DNA from: DATLYB01 sp964502525
GTDB lineage: Bacteria; Bacteroidota; Bacteroidia; Chitinophagales; CAIOSU01
NCBI GenBank assembly: GCA_964502525.1
Contig: CAZCXH010000013.1
Location: forward strand, 1-52,852
Direction: 5' to 3'
Length of the DNA stretch: 52,852 bases
The translations under genes and the position numbers were made by a program. Shown piece by piece: positions 16,644-25,545 of the stretch. Below the pieces are notes generated by a model. That model worked only from the letters and a program-made list of their open reading frames with translations, was not told the origin of the DNA and made no database searches. Each line of letters begins with the position of its first letter. Positions within the stretch are counted from its first letter, which is position 1.

Positions 16644-17648
16644 GTGCTGAACTACTTTAACGACATATCATTTGCCAATCCGAAGGCATTTTTCCTGCTG
16701 GCGATCCCGCTGTTGTTTGGCGCGTGGTACTGGTGGAGGTACAACAGGATTTTTCCTGATCTGAAATTGTCATCGCTGGAAAGTTTCAAGGCATTGGGAT
16801 CATCATTGCTGGGGAAAATGAAAAGCCTGATTCCTGTGGTGAGGATATTGGCTTTTTCCTTGATAGTGGTTGCCCTGGCGCGTCCGCAATCGAGCCTGAA
16901 GGAAGAAAACATTTCCACCGAAGGCATTGACATCATGCTTGCCATGGATATTTCCGGAAGCATGAAAGCGCGCGATTTGCAACCCGACAGGCTCGAGGCT
17001 GCAAAGCAGGTAGCCATTGACTTTGTCAGCGGCCGCCCTGCCGACCGCATCGGTTTGGTGGTGTTCGCAGGCGAAAGTTTCACGCAATGTCCGCTCACCA
17101 CCGATCATGCGATGCTGAAGAAATTGATTTCAGAGATGAAGGAAGGGCTTGTAGAAGACGGAACGGCAATAGGGATGGGATTGGCGACCGCAGCCAACCG
17201 ACTGAATGAAAGCGAGGCGAAAAGCAAGGTGATCATTCTCGTCACAGACGGTGAAAACAATGCCGGTTTCATTGATCCGCTCACCGCTGCGGACATCGCA
17301 TTGCAATACGGACTGCGCGTCTATACGATCGGAGCGGGAACCATCGGCATGGCGCCATATCCTTTTCAAATGGGCGGAAGAACCATCTACCAGAATGTGG
17401 AAGTGAGAATTGATGAGGATCTGTTGAAGAAAATTGCCGACCAGACGGGCGGAAAATATTTCAGGGCAACCGACAACAAAAGCCTGAAAAAGATATTTGA
17501 TGAGATTGATATGCTGGAGAAATCAAAAATAAAAGTGGCTTCCATCCAGCGGGAATCGGAAGAGTTTCACCCGTTCGTGATCGGTGCCCTGATCCTGTTG
17601 ATGCTGGAAATGTTATTACGATATTTCATTTTAAAAAGCGTTCCCTGA
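16644..17648 (+). CDS. batA: BatA, VWA-domain membrane protein
   Basis: 334 residues from a GTG start; no ATG is near, and GATAAAGGA lies upstream as a weak ribosome site. Two N-terminal membrane helices (about 12-30 and 57-77), a VWA domain with an intact MIDAS (AMDISGSMKARD, TQCPLTTD, VTDGENN), and a C-terminal helix (about 309-330). Known role: in Bacteroidota the aerotolerance (Bat) proteins form an inner-membrane complex with MoxR. Length and topology are normal. The start lies just after the antisense toxin-antitoxin pair, so this insertion may weaken read-through from the main promoter. Confidence 0.92.
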   Translation: MLNYFNDISFANPKAFFLLAIPLLFGAWYWWRYNRIFPDLKLSSLESFKALGSSLLGKMKSLIPVVRILAFSLIVVALARPQSSLKEENISTEGIDIMLAMDISGSMKARDLQPDRLEAAKQVAIDFVSGRPADRIGLVVFAGESFTQCPLTTDHAMLKKLISEMKEGLVEDGTAIGMGLATAANRLNESEAKSKVIILVTDGENNAGFIDPLTAADIALQYGLRVYTIGAGTIGMAPYPFQMGGRTIYQNVEVRIDEDLLKKIADQTGGKYFRATDNKSLKKIFDEIDMLEKSKIKVASIQRESEEFHPFVIGALILLMLEMLLRYFILKSVP

Positions 17649-17651
17649 TCT

Positions 17652-18698
17652 ATGATGAAGTTTGAGAACATGGATTATTTGTATTGGCTCGTTGCAATCG
17701 TTCCAGCGGCAGCGGTCTTCATCTTCTTCATTTTCTGGAGGAGGCGCGCCATCAAAAAAATCGGGGAACTGCCGTTGGTGGAAAGGCTCATGCCCGGAAA
17801 ACCGGAATACAAGCATCATGTGAAATTCATCATTCTGCTGCTTGCTTTTGCCGCCAGCGCCATCGGTCTTGCCAATCCGCAGTTGGGAACGAAATATGAA
17901 AAAGTGAAACGGGAGGGAATTGATGTCATCGTGGCGCTGGATGTTTCCAACAGCATGCTGGCGGAAGACGTGAAGCCGAACAGGCTGGAGCGCTCAAAGC
18001 TGCTCGTTTCCAAGCTGATTGATAAAATGCAGAATGACCGCATCGGGCTGATCGTGTTTGCCGGAAATGCTTACCTGCAAATGCCGCTGACGGTTGACCA
18101 TTCTGCAAGCAAACTGTTTCTGAACACGGTTAACACCAACATGGTGCCCACGCAGGGCACTGCCATCAGCGATGCGGTTCGCCTTTCGGTGCAGGCTTTC
18201 GGGCAGGATGAAAAAAAATATAAGGCGCTCATCATCATTACTGACGGTGAAGACAATGAAGGAGATGTGATGGCAGCGGTGGATGAAGCGACTGCGGAAG
18301 GCATCGTGGTGCACACAATCGGTGTCGGTTCACCGCAGGGCGCTCCGCTTCCGGTTTATAAAAACGGAATCCAGATTGATTTCAAAAGGGACAGGTCAAA
18401 CAATATCGTCCTCAGCAAATTGAATGAAACGATACTGCAGCAGATTGCAGTGAAGGGCGATGGCAGCTATCAGCGTCTGACTGCCGGCACGGAAGAGTTG
18501 AACCAACTTTTCTCCGCCATATCATCCATGGAAAAAAAGGAGATTGAAGAGCGCGTGTTTACGGATTACCAGTCATGGTTTCAAATACCGCTTGCCATCG
18601 CATTGGTACTGCTAACTTTGGAATTTTTTATTACGGAACGAAAGAATATGTGGATACGGAGCTGGAAAATTTTTCAAACCACCGGACGGAAGGCATGA
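17652..18698 (+). CDS. batB: BatB, VWA-domain membrane protein
   Basis: 348 residues, paralogous to BatA. Membrane helices at about 9-28 and 54-74, then a VWA domain with MIDAS (ALDVSNSMLAEDVKPNRLERSK, QMPLTVDH, ITDGEDNEG) and a C-terminal helix. The MIDAS serine pattern DVSNS differs from BatA DISGS as usual. The gene begins three bases after batA and overlaps batC by 4 bases. Confidence 0.92.
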   Translation: MMKFENMDYLYWLVAIVPAAAVFIFFIFWRRRAIKKIGELPLVERLMPGKPEYKHHVKFIILLLAFAASAIGLANPQLGTKYEKVKREGIDVIVALDVSNSMLAEDVKPNRLERSKLLVSKLIDKMQNDRIGLIVFAGNAYLQMPLTVDHSASKLFLNTVNTNMVPTQGTAISDAVRLSVQAFGQDEKKYKALIIITDGEDNEGDVMAAVDEATAEGIVVHTIGVGSPQGAPLPVYKNGIQIDFKRDRSNNIVLSKLNETILQQIAVKGDGSYQRLTAGTEELNQLFSAISSMEKKEIEERVFTDYQSWFQIPLAIALVLLTLEFFITERKNMWIRSWKIFQTTGRKA

Positions 18699-19474
18699 CC
18701 TCGCGGATATTCATATTGCTTTTGTTGCTGGCGGCTCAGCCCCTCCTGGCGCAGCAGGAGAGGGGATACGTGCGCAAGGGGAATCAGAAATATATTGAGG
18801 GAAAGTATGACGAAGCTGAAAAAGAATATCATAAGGCGCTTGACATTAAAAGCAGCCTGACGGAAGGCGTTTTCAACCTCGGAGATGTTGCCTATCAGAA
18901 GAAGGATTATGAACAGGCGGCAAAACAGTTTGAAACTGCTGCGATGCTTGCAAAAGACGATGGGCTGAAAGCGAAGGCTTATCACAATCTTGGCAACACG
19001 TATCTGGATGCAACGCAATATGACAAGAGCATTGAGGCGTACAAGAACGCCTTGCGCCTCAATCCGGATGACATGGACACGAAATACAACCTGGCTTATG
19101 CGCAACAAATGCTGAAAAAAAATCCACAGCAGAATCAGCAAAACCAGGATCAGCAGGATCAGGATCAAAATCAGGACAAGAAAGATCAGCAGCAGAATAA
19201 ACAGGATCAGCAAAACCAAGATCAGCAGCAACAGCAGGCAGAACAGAACCAACAGGAGCAACAGAAACAACAACAGCAGCAATCTCAGGAACAACAGGCA
19301 AAGGAAGAGCAGGCGCAACAGCAACAGGCGCAGCAAAAAGAGGGACAGATTTCAAAAGAAGACGCGAAACGCCTGCTGGAAGCGCTGATGCAGCAGGAGC
19401 AGAAAGTGCAGCAGCAGATTGTAAATAAAAAATTGCCGCCAGCGGAGAAAAAAAATGTTGAGAAAGATTGGTGA
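18695..19474 (+). CDS. batC: BatC, TPR lipoprotein-like exported protein with Q-rich tail
   Basis: 259 residues from the ATG at 18695, which overlaps the batB stop (ATGA). This start gives a clean signal peptide (SRIFILLLLLAAQPLLAQ). Residues about 22-135 hold three TPR units (KYIEGKYDEAEKEYHKAL, VAYQKKDYEQAAKQF, TYLDATQYDKSIEAYKNAL). From about 140 the chain is dominated by Q, N, D and K (QQNQQNQDQQDQDQNQ), as in BatC of other Bacteroidota, and ends with EDAKRLLEALMQQEQKVQQQ. Role: periplasmic part of the Bat complex; the TPRs probably bind other Bat proteins. Confidence 0.9.
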   Translation: MTSRIFILLLLLAAQPLLAQQERGYVRKGNQKYIEGKYDEAEKEYHKALDIKSSLTEGVFNLGDVAYQKKDYEQAAKQFETAAMLAKDDGLKAKAYHNLGNTYLDATQYDKSIEAYKNALRLNPDDMDTKYNLAYAQQMLKKNPQQNQQNQDQQDQDQNQDKKDQQQNKQDQQNQDQQQQQAEQNQQEQQKQQQQQSQEQQAKEEQAQQQQAQQKEGQISKEDAKRLLEALMQQEQKVQQQIVNKKLPPAEKKNVEKDW

Positions 19475-19482
19475 AAACAGAC

Positions 19483-21372
19483 ATGGGATATAAGATATTA
19501 GATTTCAGACCTTTCAGCCAAAAAGCGGCAGAGCACAGCAGCGGTTGGCAGCCGTTCTGTTTCCCTTTGCTTTTTGTCTTTTGTCTTTTGCCCTTTTCGC
19601 TGATATTATTTTGTACCACCCCGGTTGCCGCTCAGGACGGCTCTTTCACGGCTACGGTTGATAAAAGGAAAGTATCGGTGAACAGCACCCTTCAGATAAC
19701 ATTTGCTTTATCCAATGCTGACGGAAAAAACTTCCGCCCCCCTTCGTTCAATGATTTCTCGGTTCTTTCAGGACCGAATCAGTCAACGAGCATGCAGTTC
19801 ATCAACGGCAGCATGACGCGCAGCGTTTCGTTTTCATATTACCTGAAACCGAACAAGGAGGGCAATCTTACCATTGAACCTGCAACGATCGTTGTGAACG
19901 GCAAAACCATCGCGTCAAATTCTGTGACGGTTGAAGTGGTGAAGGGAAGCACGCAGGATCAGGCGGGAGGACAGCAGCAGAATCAGGGGCAGGATGTCTA
20001 TTCGCAAATCAGCGATAATGTATTTGTGAGGTTGAGCGTGAATAAGAAGGAGGCTTACCAGGGCGAGCAGGTGACCGCCATTTACAAGCTCTACTACCGC
20101 ATGACCATCAGCAACACGTCAATCACCAAAGCGCCTTCCTATACGGGATTTTGGTCGCAGGAACTGGAGTTGCCGGAAAATATTCAATTTACTCCTGAAG
20201 TGTATGACGGGGTTCAATACAATGCCGCGGTCATCAAGAAAGATGCGCTCTTCCCTCAGCGCTCCGGTGAGTTGGAGATTGATCCGATGGAACTGCAGAC
20301 GATGGTGCGCATCAAAACACGGAGCCAGCCTAATTTCTTCTTCGATGATTTCTTCGGTTCTTACCAGGATTATCCGTACAAGTTCAGCAGCAACAAGGTT
20401 AAAATCAAAGTGAAGCCGCTGCCACCGGCAGGCATTCCCGCAAATTTTAATGGTACGGTAGGAAACTATAACATGGATGTGACGCTGGATAAAACGCAAA
20501 CCAAGCCTGACGAACCGGTGGCGCTCACCATCAGCATTACCGGCAACGGAAATATCAAGATGCTGGATGTCCCGAAAATCAACCTCCCGTCTGACCTGGA
20601 AGTGTATGACCCCAAGTCTTCTGAAAAGATTTCAAAAAAAGGTGATGTGGTCAGCGGCTCGAAGACAAACGAATACCTGATTATTCCAAGAAGAGGCGGG
20701 CAGTTCAAGATTCCTCCAGTTGAATTTTCCTACTTCGATCTTTCAAAGCAGCAATATGTTGCGCAGCAATCACCCGAGTTCATCATCAGTGTTGAAGGTG
20801 ACGCGTCAACTTCGGCTGCTCCGACAATAACGGGCATCAATAAGGAAGAAGTGGAGTTGATCGGAGAGGACATCCGCTATATTAAAACGGGAGACATTCA
20901 ACTGAAGCAGCGCGATGAGTTTTTGTTGTCATCATGGCAATTTGCGGGAATATATTCAGCCCCGTTTTTATTATTTGCGCTGTTGTTTGCCTACAAGCGC
21001 AGGGAAGATCATCTCTCCGGAAATGTGGCGCTGCTCAAAAACAGAAGGGCGAATAAAGAAGCCGCCAGGCGCCTGAAAAAGGCAAAGCGGTTTTTGGCGG
21101 ATCAGAACCGCAAGGCGTTTTTTGATGAAATCTCGCGGGCTGTATGGGGCTATCTGAGCGATAAGCTGAACATCGCACAGTCTGCGCTTTCGCGCGCGCA
21201 GGTGGAGAAAGCGTTAACCGAAAAAAATGTTTCTTCCGACACCATCCAGCGCATTTTCAAAACGCTTGATGATGCGGAAATGGCTTTGTTCGCCCCGACA
21301 TCTGACGGGGAGATGAACAAAGCCTATGATGATGCTACGGAATTGATTTCAAAACTGGATTCGCAGTTGTGA
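19483..21372 (+). CDS. batD: BatD, oxygen-tolerance membrane protein
   Basis: 629 residues from the ATG at 19483; GTG 19471 would add four residues. The periplasmic region has the BatD family pattern: FTATVDKRKVSVNSTLQITFALSNADGKNFRPPSF near residue 50, then IEPATIVVNGKTIASN, YKLYYRM and FFFDDFFGS. A membrane helix near 485-505 is followed by a cytoplasmic tail (DEISRAVWGYLSDKLNI). The first 45 residues are unusual: they are encoded by AGATNNN heptads and, in the hydrophobic core of the signal peptide (LLFVFCLLPFSLILF), by CTTTTGT-type heptads. Confidence 0.9.
   Translation: MGYKILDFRPFSQKAAEHSSGWQPFCFPLLFVFCLLPFSLILFCTTPVAAQDGSFTATVDKRKVSVNSTLQITFALSNADGKNFRPPSFNDFSVLSGPNQSTSMQFINGSMTRSVSFSYYLKPNKEGNLTIEPATIVVNGKTIASNSVTVEVVKGSTQDQAGGQQQNQGQDVYSQISDNVFVRLSVNKKEAYQGEQVTAIYKLYYRMTISNTSITKAPSYTGFWSQELELPENIQFTPEVYDGVQYNAAVIKKDALFPQRSGELEIDPMELQTMVRIKTRSQPNFFFDDFFGSYQDYPYKFSSNKVKIKVKPLPPAGIPANFNGTVGNYNMDVTLDKTQTKPDEPVALTISITGNGNIKMLDVPKINLPSDLEVYDPKSSEKISKKGDVVSGSKTNEYLIIPRRGGQFKIPPVEFSYFDLSKQQYVAQQSPEFIISVEGDASTSAAPTITGINKEEVELIGEDIRYIKTGDIQLKQRDEFLLSSWQFAGIYSAPFLLFALLFAYKRREDHLSGNVALLKNRRANKEAARRLKKAKRFLADQNRKAFFDEISRAVWGYLSDKLNIAQSALSRAQVEKALTEKNVSSDTIQRIFKTLDDAEMALFAPTSDGEMNKAYDDATELISKLDSQL
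19493..19597. repeat. Heptad repeats at the 5-prime end of batD
   Basis: AGATATT and AGATTTC units followed by AGAC (19493-19510), about 55 bases of other sequence, then a T-rich array with TTTTGTC period 7 (19566-19597). All lie within the batD reading frame. Confidence 0.65.
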
Positions 21373-22217
21373 TGAATAGATTTAAGATATCAGATATGAG
21401 ATGTGAGACCGTTTGTGGTTTGGCTCGCGCAGGTTTTCGCGGAAGGGCGGTGAGGAAAGCAAGCTTGATCTTTTGCCTTTTGCTTTTTGCCCTTTGCCCT
21501 TTTTTGAATTCTGCAGCGGCACCGCCCAGCGAGCTTTTCACGCAGGCCAACCAATTCTATAAGGACAAAAACTACGAAGGCGCCATTGCATTATATGATT
21601 CCATTGCAAAATCCGGTTATGTTTCTGCCGGACTGTTCTTCAATCTCGGAAACGCCCACTTCAAACTGGGGCATCTGGCCCCTGCCATTTTGAATTATGA
21701 GCGCGCGAAAAAACTCAATCCATCTGATGGAGACATTGACTTCAACCTGAAGCTTGCCAACCTGCGCGTGGTGGATCGCGTGGAGCCGGTTCCGGAATTA
21801 TTTTTCGTTAAGTGGATTAAGAACTTCGTGATCGGCCATTCATCAGACGGGTGGGCGAAACTCGCGGTGATTTTGGTTTGGGCGACTTTCGTTCTGGGTG
21901 CATTATTCCTTTTCATCAACAACGGCATCGTCAGGCGCGTGGCATTTTTTGCCGCCCTGCTCTCGTTGCTGCTCTCGGTGGCTGCTGCCGTACTCTCTTA
22001 CAGCCAATACAAATATCAGCGCACAAGCCGCGCTGCCATCCTGTTTTCAAAAAATGCCTATGTAAAGAGCGCCCCCGATGCGCAAAGCACCGACCTCTTC
22101 ATTTTGCGGGAAGGCATCAAGGTAACGCTGCTTGAGTCGGAAGGCGATTGGCAGAAAATTCAGCTTGCCGATGGCAAGGTGGGGTGGATGAAAAAAGAAG
22201 GAATGGAAATGATTTGA
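21372..22217 (+). CDS. batE: BatE, TPR and SH3-like membrane protein
   Basis: 281 residues from ATG 21372, which overlaps the batD stop by one base (GTG 21369 is an alternative). After a signal peptide come TPR units (LFTQANQFYKDKNYEGAIALYDSIAKSGY, LFFNLGNAHFKLGHLAPAILNYERAKKLNPSDGDIDFNLKLA), two membrane helices (about 154-175 and 180-201) and a C-terminal SH3-type domain (YVKSAPDAQSTDLFILREGIKVTLLESEGDWQKIQLADGKVGWMKKE). This is the normal BatE layout. The leader (residues 1-45) is extended and encoded by AGATNNN and CTTTTGC heptad arrays; the latter encode the hydrophobic core IFCLLLFALCPF. Last gene of the Bat operon. Confidence 0.9.
   Translation: MNRFKISDMRCETVCGLARAGFRGRAVRKASLIFCLLLFALCPFLNSAAAPPSELFTQANQFYKDKNYEGAIALYDSIAKSGYVSAGLFFNLGNAHFKLGHLAPAILNYERAKKLNPSDGDIDFNLKLANLRVVDRVEPVPELFFVKWIKNFVIGHSSDGWAKLAVILVWATFVLGALFLFINNGIVRRVAFFAALLSLLLSVAAAVLSYSQYKYQRTSRAAILFSKNAYVKSAPDAQSTDLFILREGIKVTLLESEGDWQKIQLADGKVGWMKKEGMEMI
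21378..21505. repeat. Two heptad arrays at the 5-prime end of batE
   Basis: AGATTTA, AGATATC, AGATATG, AGATGTG and AGAC run without interruption (21378-21409). About 60 bases later CTTTTGC, CTTTTGC, TTTTTGC and CCTTTGC follow, then CCTTTTTT (21470-21505). The order and spacing of the two array types match those in batD. Confidence 0.75.
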
Positions 22218-22263
22218 TAAGCTATATTGCATACTCTTATTTCAACTAAAAAACCATTTCATT

Positions 22264-22734
22264 ATGCTTGACACCATCATCAATGCTGCAAAGGGCGAAC
22301 TGACAAAGCAGCTCGGCAGCCAGTTTCGACTCAATCCCCAGCAGGCTGACAAGGCCTTATCGCTGACCAAAGACGGCTTGCAGGCGGGATTGCTCAAGGA
22401 AGTCACCAGCGGCAATATCAGCGGCCTGGTGAATTTGTTCAACGGCAAATCACCGGTTGCGGGCAACCCGGTTGTGAACGGCATCGCCTCGCAACTCGTC
22501 ACTTCGTTCACTTCCAAACTCGGTCTCAGTCCGCAGATGGCTGCAACGGTTGCCAACTTTGTGGTGCCGTTCATCATCAGCAAGATTTCATCGCAAAAGC
22601 CGGCCGGTGGTTTCGACTCCGCAAAGCTTACCCAGATATTGGGCGGGGCGGCTGCCGGACAACTCGGCAACCTCGTGAAAGGGCAAGGCGAAGGCCTGCT
22701 CGGCAAGGTGGGAAAGATGTTCGGGAAGGCATAA
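22264..22734 (+). CDS. YidB/DUF937-like protein
   Basis: 156 residues, no signal peptide. The pattern LNPQQADKALSLTKDGLQAGLLKEVTSGNISGLVNLFNG followed by LVTSFTSKLGLSPQMAATVANFVVPFIISKI, and the glycine-rich C-terminal tail (QILGGAAAGQLGNLVKGQGEGLLGKVGKMFGKA), is that of DUF937/YidB-like proteins. Their function is not established. It stands as a single gene between the Bat operon and a strong terminator. Confidence 0.7.
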   Translation: MLDTIINAAKGELTKQLGSQFRLNPQQADKALSLTKDGLQAGLLKEVTSGNISGLVNLFNGKSPVAGNPVVNGIASQLVTSFTSKLGLSPQMAATVANFVVPFIISKISSQKPAGGFDSAKLTQILGGAAAGQLGNLVKGQGEGLLGKVGKMFGKA

Positions 22735-22764
22735 GCGAATTGATCACAGCAGGCGTAACAGAAC

Positions 22765-22800
22765 AAAACCGCCTCTGCGGAAGCAGGGCGGTTTTTGTTT
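22765..22800 (+). terminator. Rho-independent terminator
   Basis: AAAACCGCC (22765-22773) and CTGC (22775-22778) pair with GCAG (22783-22786) and GGCGGTTTT (22787-22795) around a GGAA loop, followed by a T-rich tail. It lies 30 bases after the YidB-like stop. Confidence 0.85.
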
Positions 22801-22906
22801 TTTCAACTCACCCCCGGCAGCCGCATTCACGATTCACACTCCTTGAAAAAAATCTTTCCCCATTATTGGTCAAATGAAAGATATTTGACTCAATAAATTT
22901 TCAATC

Positions 22907-25375
22907 ATGCCGGTCGCACAGAAAAAAAGAGGAAACAAAGCCAAAGCGCAGCCAAAGCTGTCGCACCACCGCAAGCCAGACGGAATTGCGCTTGATCAGT
23001 GGCAAAGGGAGTTGAGAAAGCAATTTGCCGAAATGAAATCGTTCACCGTGAAAAACCTCAACGGGCACGAGGTGTTTTCGGATTATCATGTTTACAATCC
23101 CGAATCGAAAAACACCTACAAGGTTGCGATTCGCAGCGCGGAGCCGGGCGCCAATTTCTGCTCGTGCATGGATTTCAAGACCAACGCCCTCGGCACATGC
23201 AAACATATCGAATACGTCCTGCACCAAATCAACAGGAAGCCCCGGCTGGTGAAAATCCTGAAGCGGGGATTCGCGCCCCGATACACATCCGTTTACCTTC
23301 AATACGGAAAGGAGAGGAAAGTGCGCCTGCGCATCGGAACGGAAAATGCCGCTGAGTTCAAGAAGATTGCCATCGCCTTCTTCGATAATGAAGGCTTGCT
23401 GACGGAAAAGTCATTTTCCGTCTTTGAAAAATTTCTTGAAAAGGCTCATGCCGCTCATCCTGATTTCCGATGCTATGCGGATGCGCTCGAATTCATCCTT
23501 GACAAGCGCGAGGCGCAGAAGCGCAGCGAAACGGTGACGCGGGCATTGAAAAAAGGCGACCGGTTTTTCAGCGGGTTGGTGAAGGCGAATCTTTTTCCTT
23601 ACCAGAAACAGGGCATCGAGTTCGCCCTGCGCAGGGGACGCTGCCTGCTCGCTGACGACATGGGTTTGGGGAAAACCCTGCAAGCTATTGGCGCAGCCGA
23701 AGCCATGAAGCAACTGCAGGGAATTTCGAAAGTGCTGATTGTTTGCCCCACATCGTTGAAATATCAATGGAAATCCGAAATCCAAAAATTTACGGACAGC
23801 AGCCTGCGGGTCATCGAGGGGAACATGTTCATGCGCGAAACTCAATATGGTGATGAGGATTTTTACAAAATCTGCAGTTACAACGTAGTGGGGCGCGACA
23901 TTGAGGCGATTAACAAAAATGAGTTCGACCTCGTGATTTTGGATGAAGCGCAGCGCATTAAAAACTGGCAGGCAGCGATTTCCAGAAATGTAAAAAAACT
24001 GAAATCCAAACACCTCATCGTGCTCACGGGCACCCCCGTGGAAAACAAGCTGGAGGAACTGTATTCCGTATCACAGGTGGTGGACCCGTTCCGGCTGGGC
24101 GCGTTGTTCCGCTTCCTGCACAACCACCAGGTGACGGAAGGCGCAACGGGGAAAGTGGTGGGCTACAAAGACCTGGATAAAATCGGGAAGGCGTTGCGGG
24201 AAATCATGCTGCGCAGGCACAAGCGCGATGTGCTGACGCAACTGCCCAAGCGGATGGATAAGAATCTGTTTGTATCCATGACGCCCAAGCAATCGGAGTA
24301 TTACAAAGAAGCCTATGACGCAGTCGCCAGCCTTGTGAATAAATGGATGCGCTATAAATTCCTGAACGAGAAAGACCGGCAGATGCTGCTCATCAATCTT
24401 AACCGGATGCGCATGGCGTGCGACAGCACGTATGTGATTGATCAGGCTACGCGCCACGACACCAAGGTGGACGAACTGATGAATATCCTGGAGCAAGTAT
24501 TCGAAAATGGCAGCGAGAAAGTGGTCATCTTCAGCCAGTGGGAGCGCATGACGCGCATCGTTTCCTGGGAGATGGACGCGCGAAAAATAAAATACGAAAA
24601 TCTCAATGGCAGCATCCCCGGCAAAGACCGCGAGAAGCTGTTCAGGAATTTTAATACTGATCCTGAATGCAAGGTCTTTCTCTCCACCGATGCGGGAGGC
24701 GTGGGGCTGAACCTCCAGTCAGCATCCGTACTTGTGAACCTTGACCTGCCATGGAATCCCGCAGTGCTCGAGCAGCGCATCGGACGCATCCATCGCCTGG
24801 GGCAAAAGAAAAACGTGCAGATCATCAACCTCATAGCCGCCAACACCATCGAAGAGCAGATGCTCGCCAAACTGAAGTTCAAATCGTCAATGGCGACCGG
24901 CATCCTCGATAATGGCGAAAGCAGCGTGTTCCTGGGTGAAGGCAAGTTTAACGAACTGATGAAGCAAGTGCAGAAGATGACCGAGCAGGCTCCGCAGCCC
25001 GTGGCGGATATTGCGGAAGAAAAAGCCGCACCCGAAGCAGTTGCTGCGAAAAGTGCCGGTGAAGGCGAAAAAGAAATGCCGGCTGCAAGCGTTCAACTCT
25101 TTGATGATGACATTCAAAAAGCAGCCGTGCAAAAATCTGAAGTTGCAGAACCCGCAGATGGCACGCAAGCGCTTTTGCAGAGTGGCGCTGGCTTTTTGGG
25201 CAAGCTGTTAGAAACTCTTTCCGACAAACCGAAGACTGAAAAACTCATCAGTACGCTGGTGAAAACCGATGAAACCACCGGCCAAGCATATCTGCAAATA
25301 CCTGTTAAGAATGCCGAAATCGTTGAAAAAGGATTGCGGCTGTTGGGTCAGTTGCTGGGCGGGGAGAAGGTGTAA
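22907..25375 (+). CDS. SNF2-family helicase/ATPase with SWIM zinc finger
   Basis: 822 residues. The N-terminal part has a SWIM-type zinc finger (CSC, then CKH, about residues 85-101). The SNF2 ATPase core follows: Walker A DDMGLGKT (about 250), motif II DEAQ (VILDEAQRIKNW, near 346), motif III LTGTPVENKLEELYS, and the helicase C part with VIFSQW, STDAGGVGLNLQSASVLVNLDLPWNP and QRIGRIHRLGQ (about 626). The C-terminal 150 residues are acidic and alanine-rich. Known of the family: DNA translocases involved in repair, restriction or transcription recycling. It has no restriction or methylase partner nearby, so a housekeeping role is more likely than defence. Confidence 0.9.
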   Translation: MPVAQKKRGNKAKAQPKLSHHRKPDGIALDQWQRELRKQFAEMKSFTVKNLNGHEVFSDYHVYNPESKNTYKVAIRSAEPGANFCSCMDFKTNALGTCKHIEYVLHQINRKPRLVKILKRGFAPRYTSVYLQYGKERKVRLRIGTENAAEFKKIAIAFFDNEGLLTEKSFSVFEKFLEKAHAAHPDFRCYADALEFILDKREAQKRSETVTRALKKGDRFFSGLVKANLFPYQKQGIEFALRRGRCLLADDMGLGKTLQAIGAAEAMKQLQGISKVLIVCPTSLKYQWKSEIQKFTDSSLRVIEGNMFMRETQYGDEDFYKICSYNVVGRDIEAINKNEFDLVILDEAQRIKNWQAAISRNVKKLKSKHLIVLTGTPVENKLEELYSVSQVVDPFRLGALFRFLHNHQVTEGATGKVVGYKDLDKIGKALREIMLRRHKRDVLTQLPKRMDKNLFVSMTPKQSEYYKEAYDAVASLVNKWMRYKFLNEKDRQMLLINLNRMRMACDSTYVIDQATRHDTKVDELMNILEQVFENGSEKVVIFSQWERMTRIVSWEMDARKIKYENLNGSIPGKDREKLFRNFNTDPECKVFLSTDAGGVGLNLQSASVLVNLDLPWNPAVLEQRIGRIHRLGQKKNVQIINLIAANTIEEQMLAKLKFKSSMATGILDNGESSVFLGEGKFNELMKQVQKMTEQAPQPVADIAEEKAAPEAVAAKSAGEGEKEMPAASVQLFDDDIQKAAVQKSEVAEPADGTQALLQSGAGFLGKLLETLSDKPKTEKLISTLVKTDETTGQAYLQIPVKNAEIVEKGLRLLGQLLGGEKV

Positions 25376-25380
25376 ATCCT

Positions 25381-25450
25381 GGGGGCAGTTCTAAAAATTG
25401 CTCTTTTTATCGCCTCATCCCTTCCCTCTCCAGAAGGAACGGAGATTAGC
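25381..25450. repeat. Interspersed palindromic repeat, CCCTCTC family, copy 2
   Basis: Begins GGGGGCAGTTCTAAAAATTG and continues through GCCTCATCCC..CCCTCTCC, AGAAGGA. The left 50 bases nearly match 8565-8615. The right outer arm is missing, so this copy is truncated. Confidence 0.65.
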
Positions 25451-25545
25451 AGGGAATGATTTTCGGATTTCACAAAGAGTGAAGAGTGTAAAATACGGTA
25501 AATTCATTTTGTGAAAGGCGCCTTCTGAATTTGCAGGCATTGCGG

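Noticed and set aside
18674..19336. Leucine-rich minus-strand ORF opposite batC
   Set aside because: It is the antisense of the CAG/CAA-rich Q tract of batC, which reads as L codons in reverse; no independent evidence.
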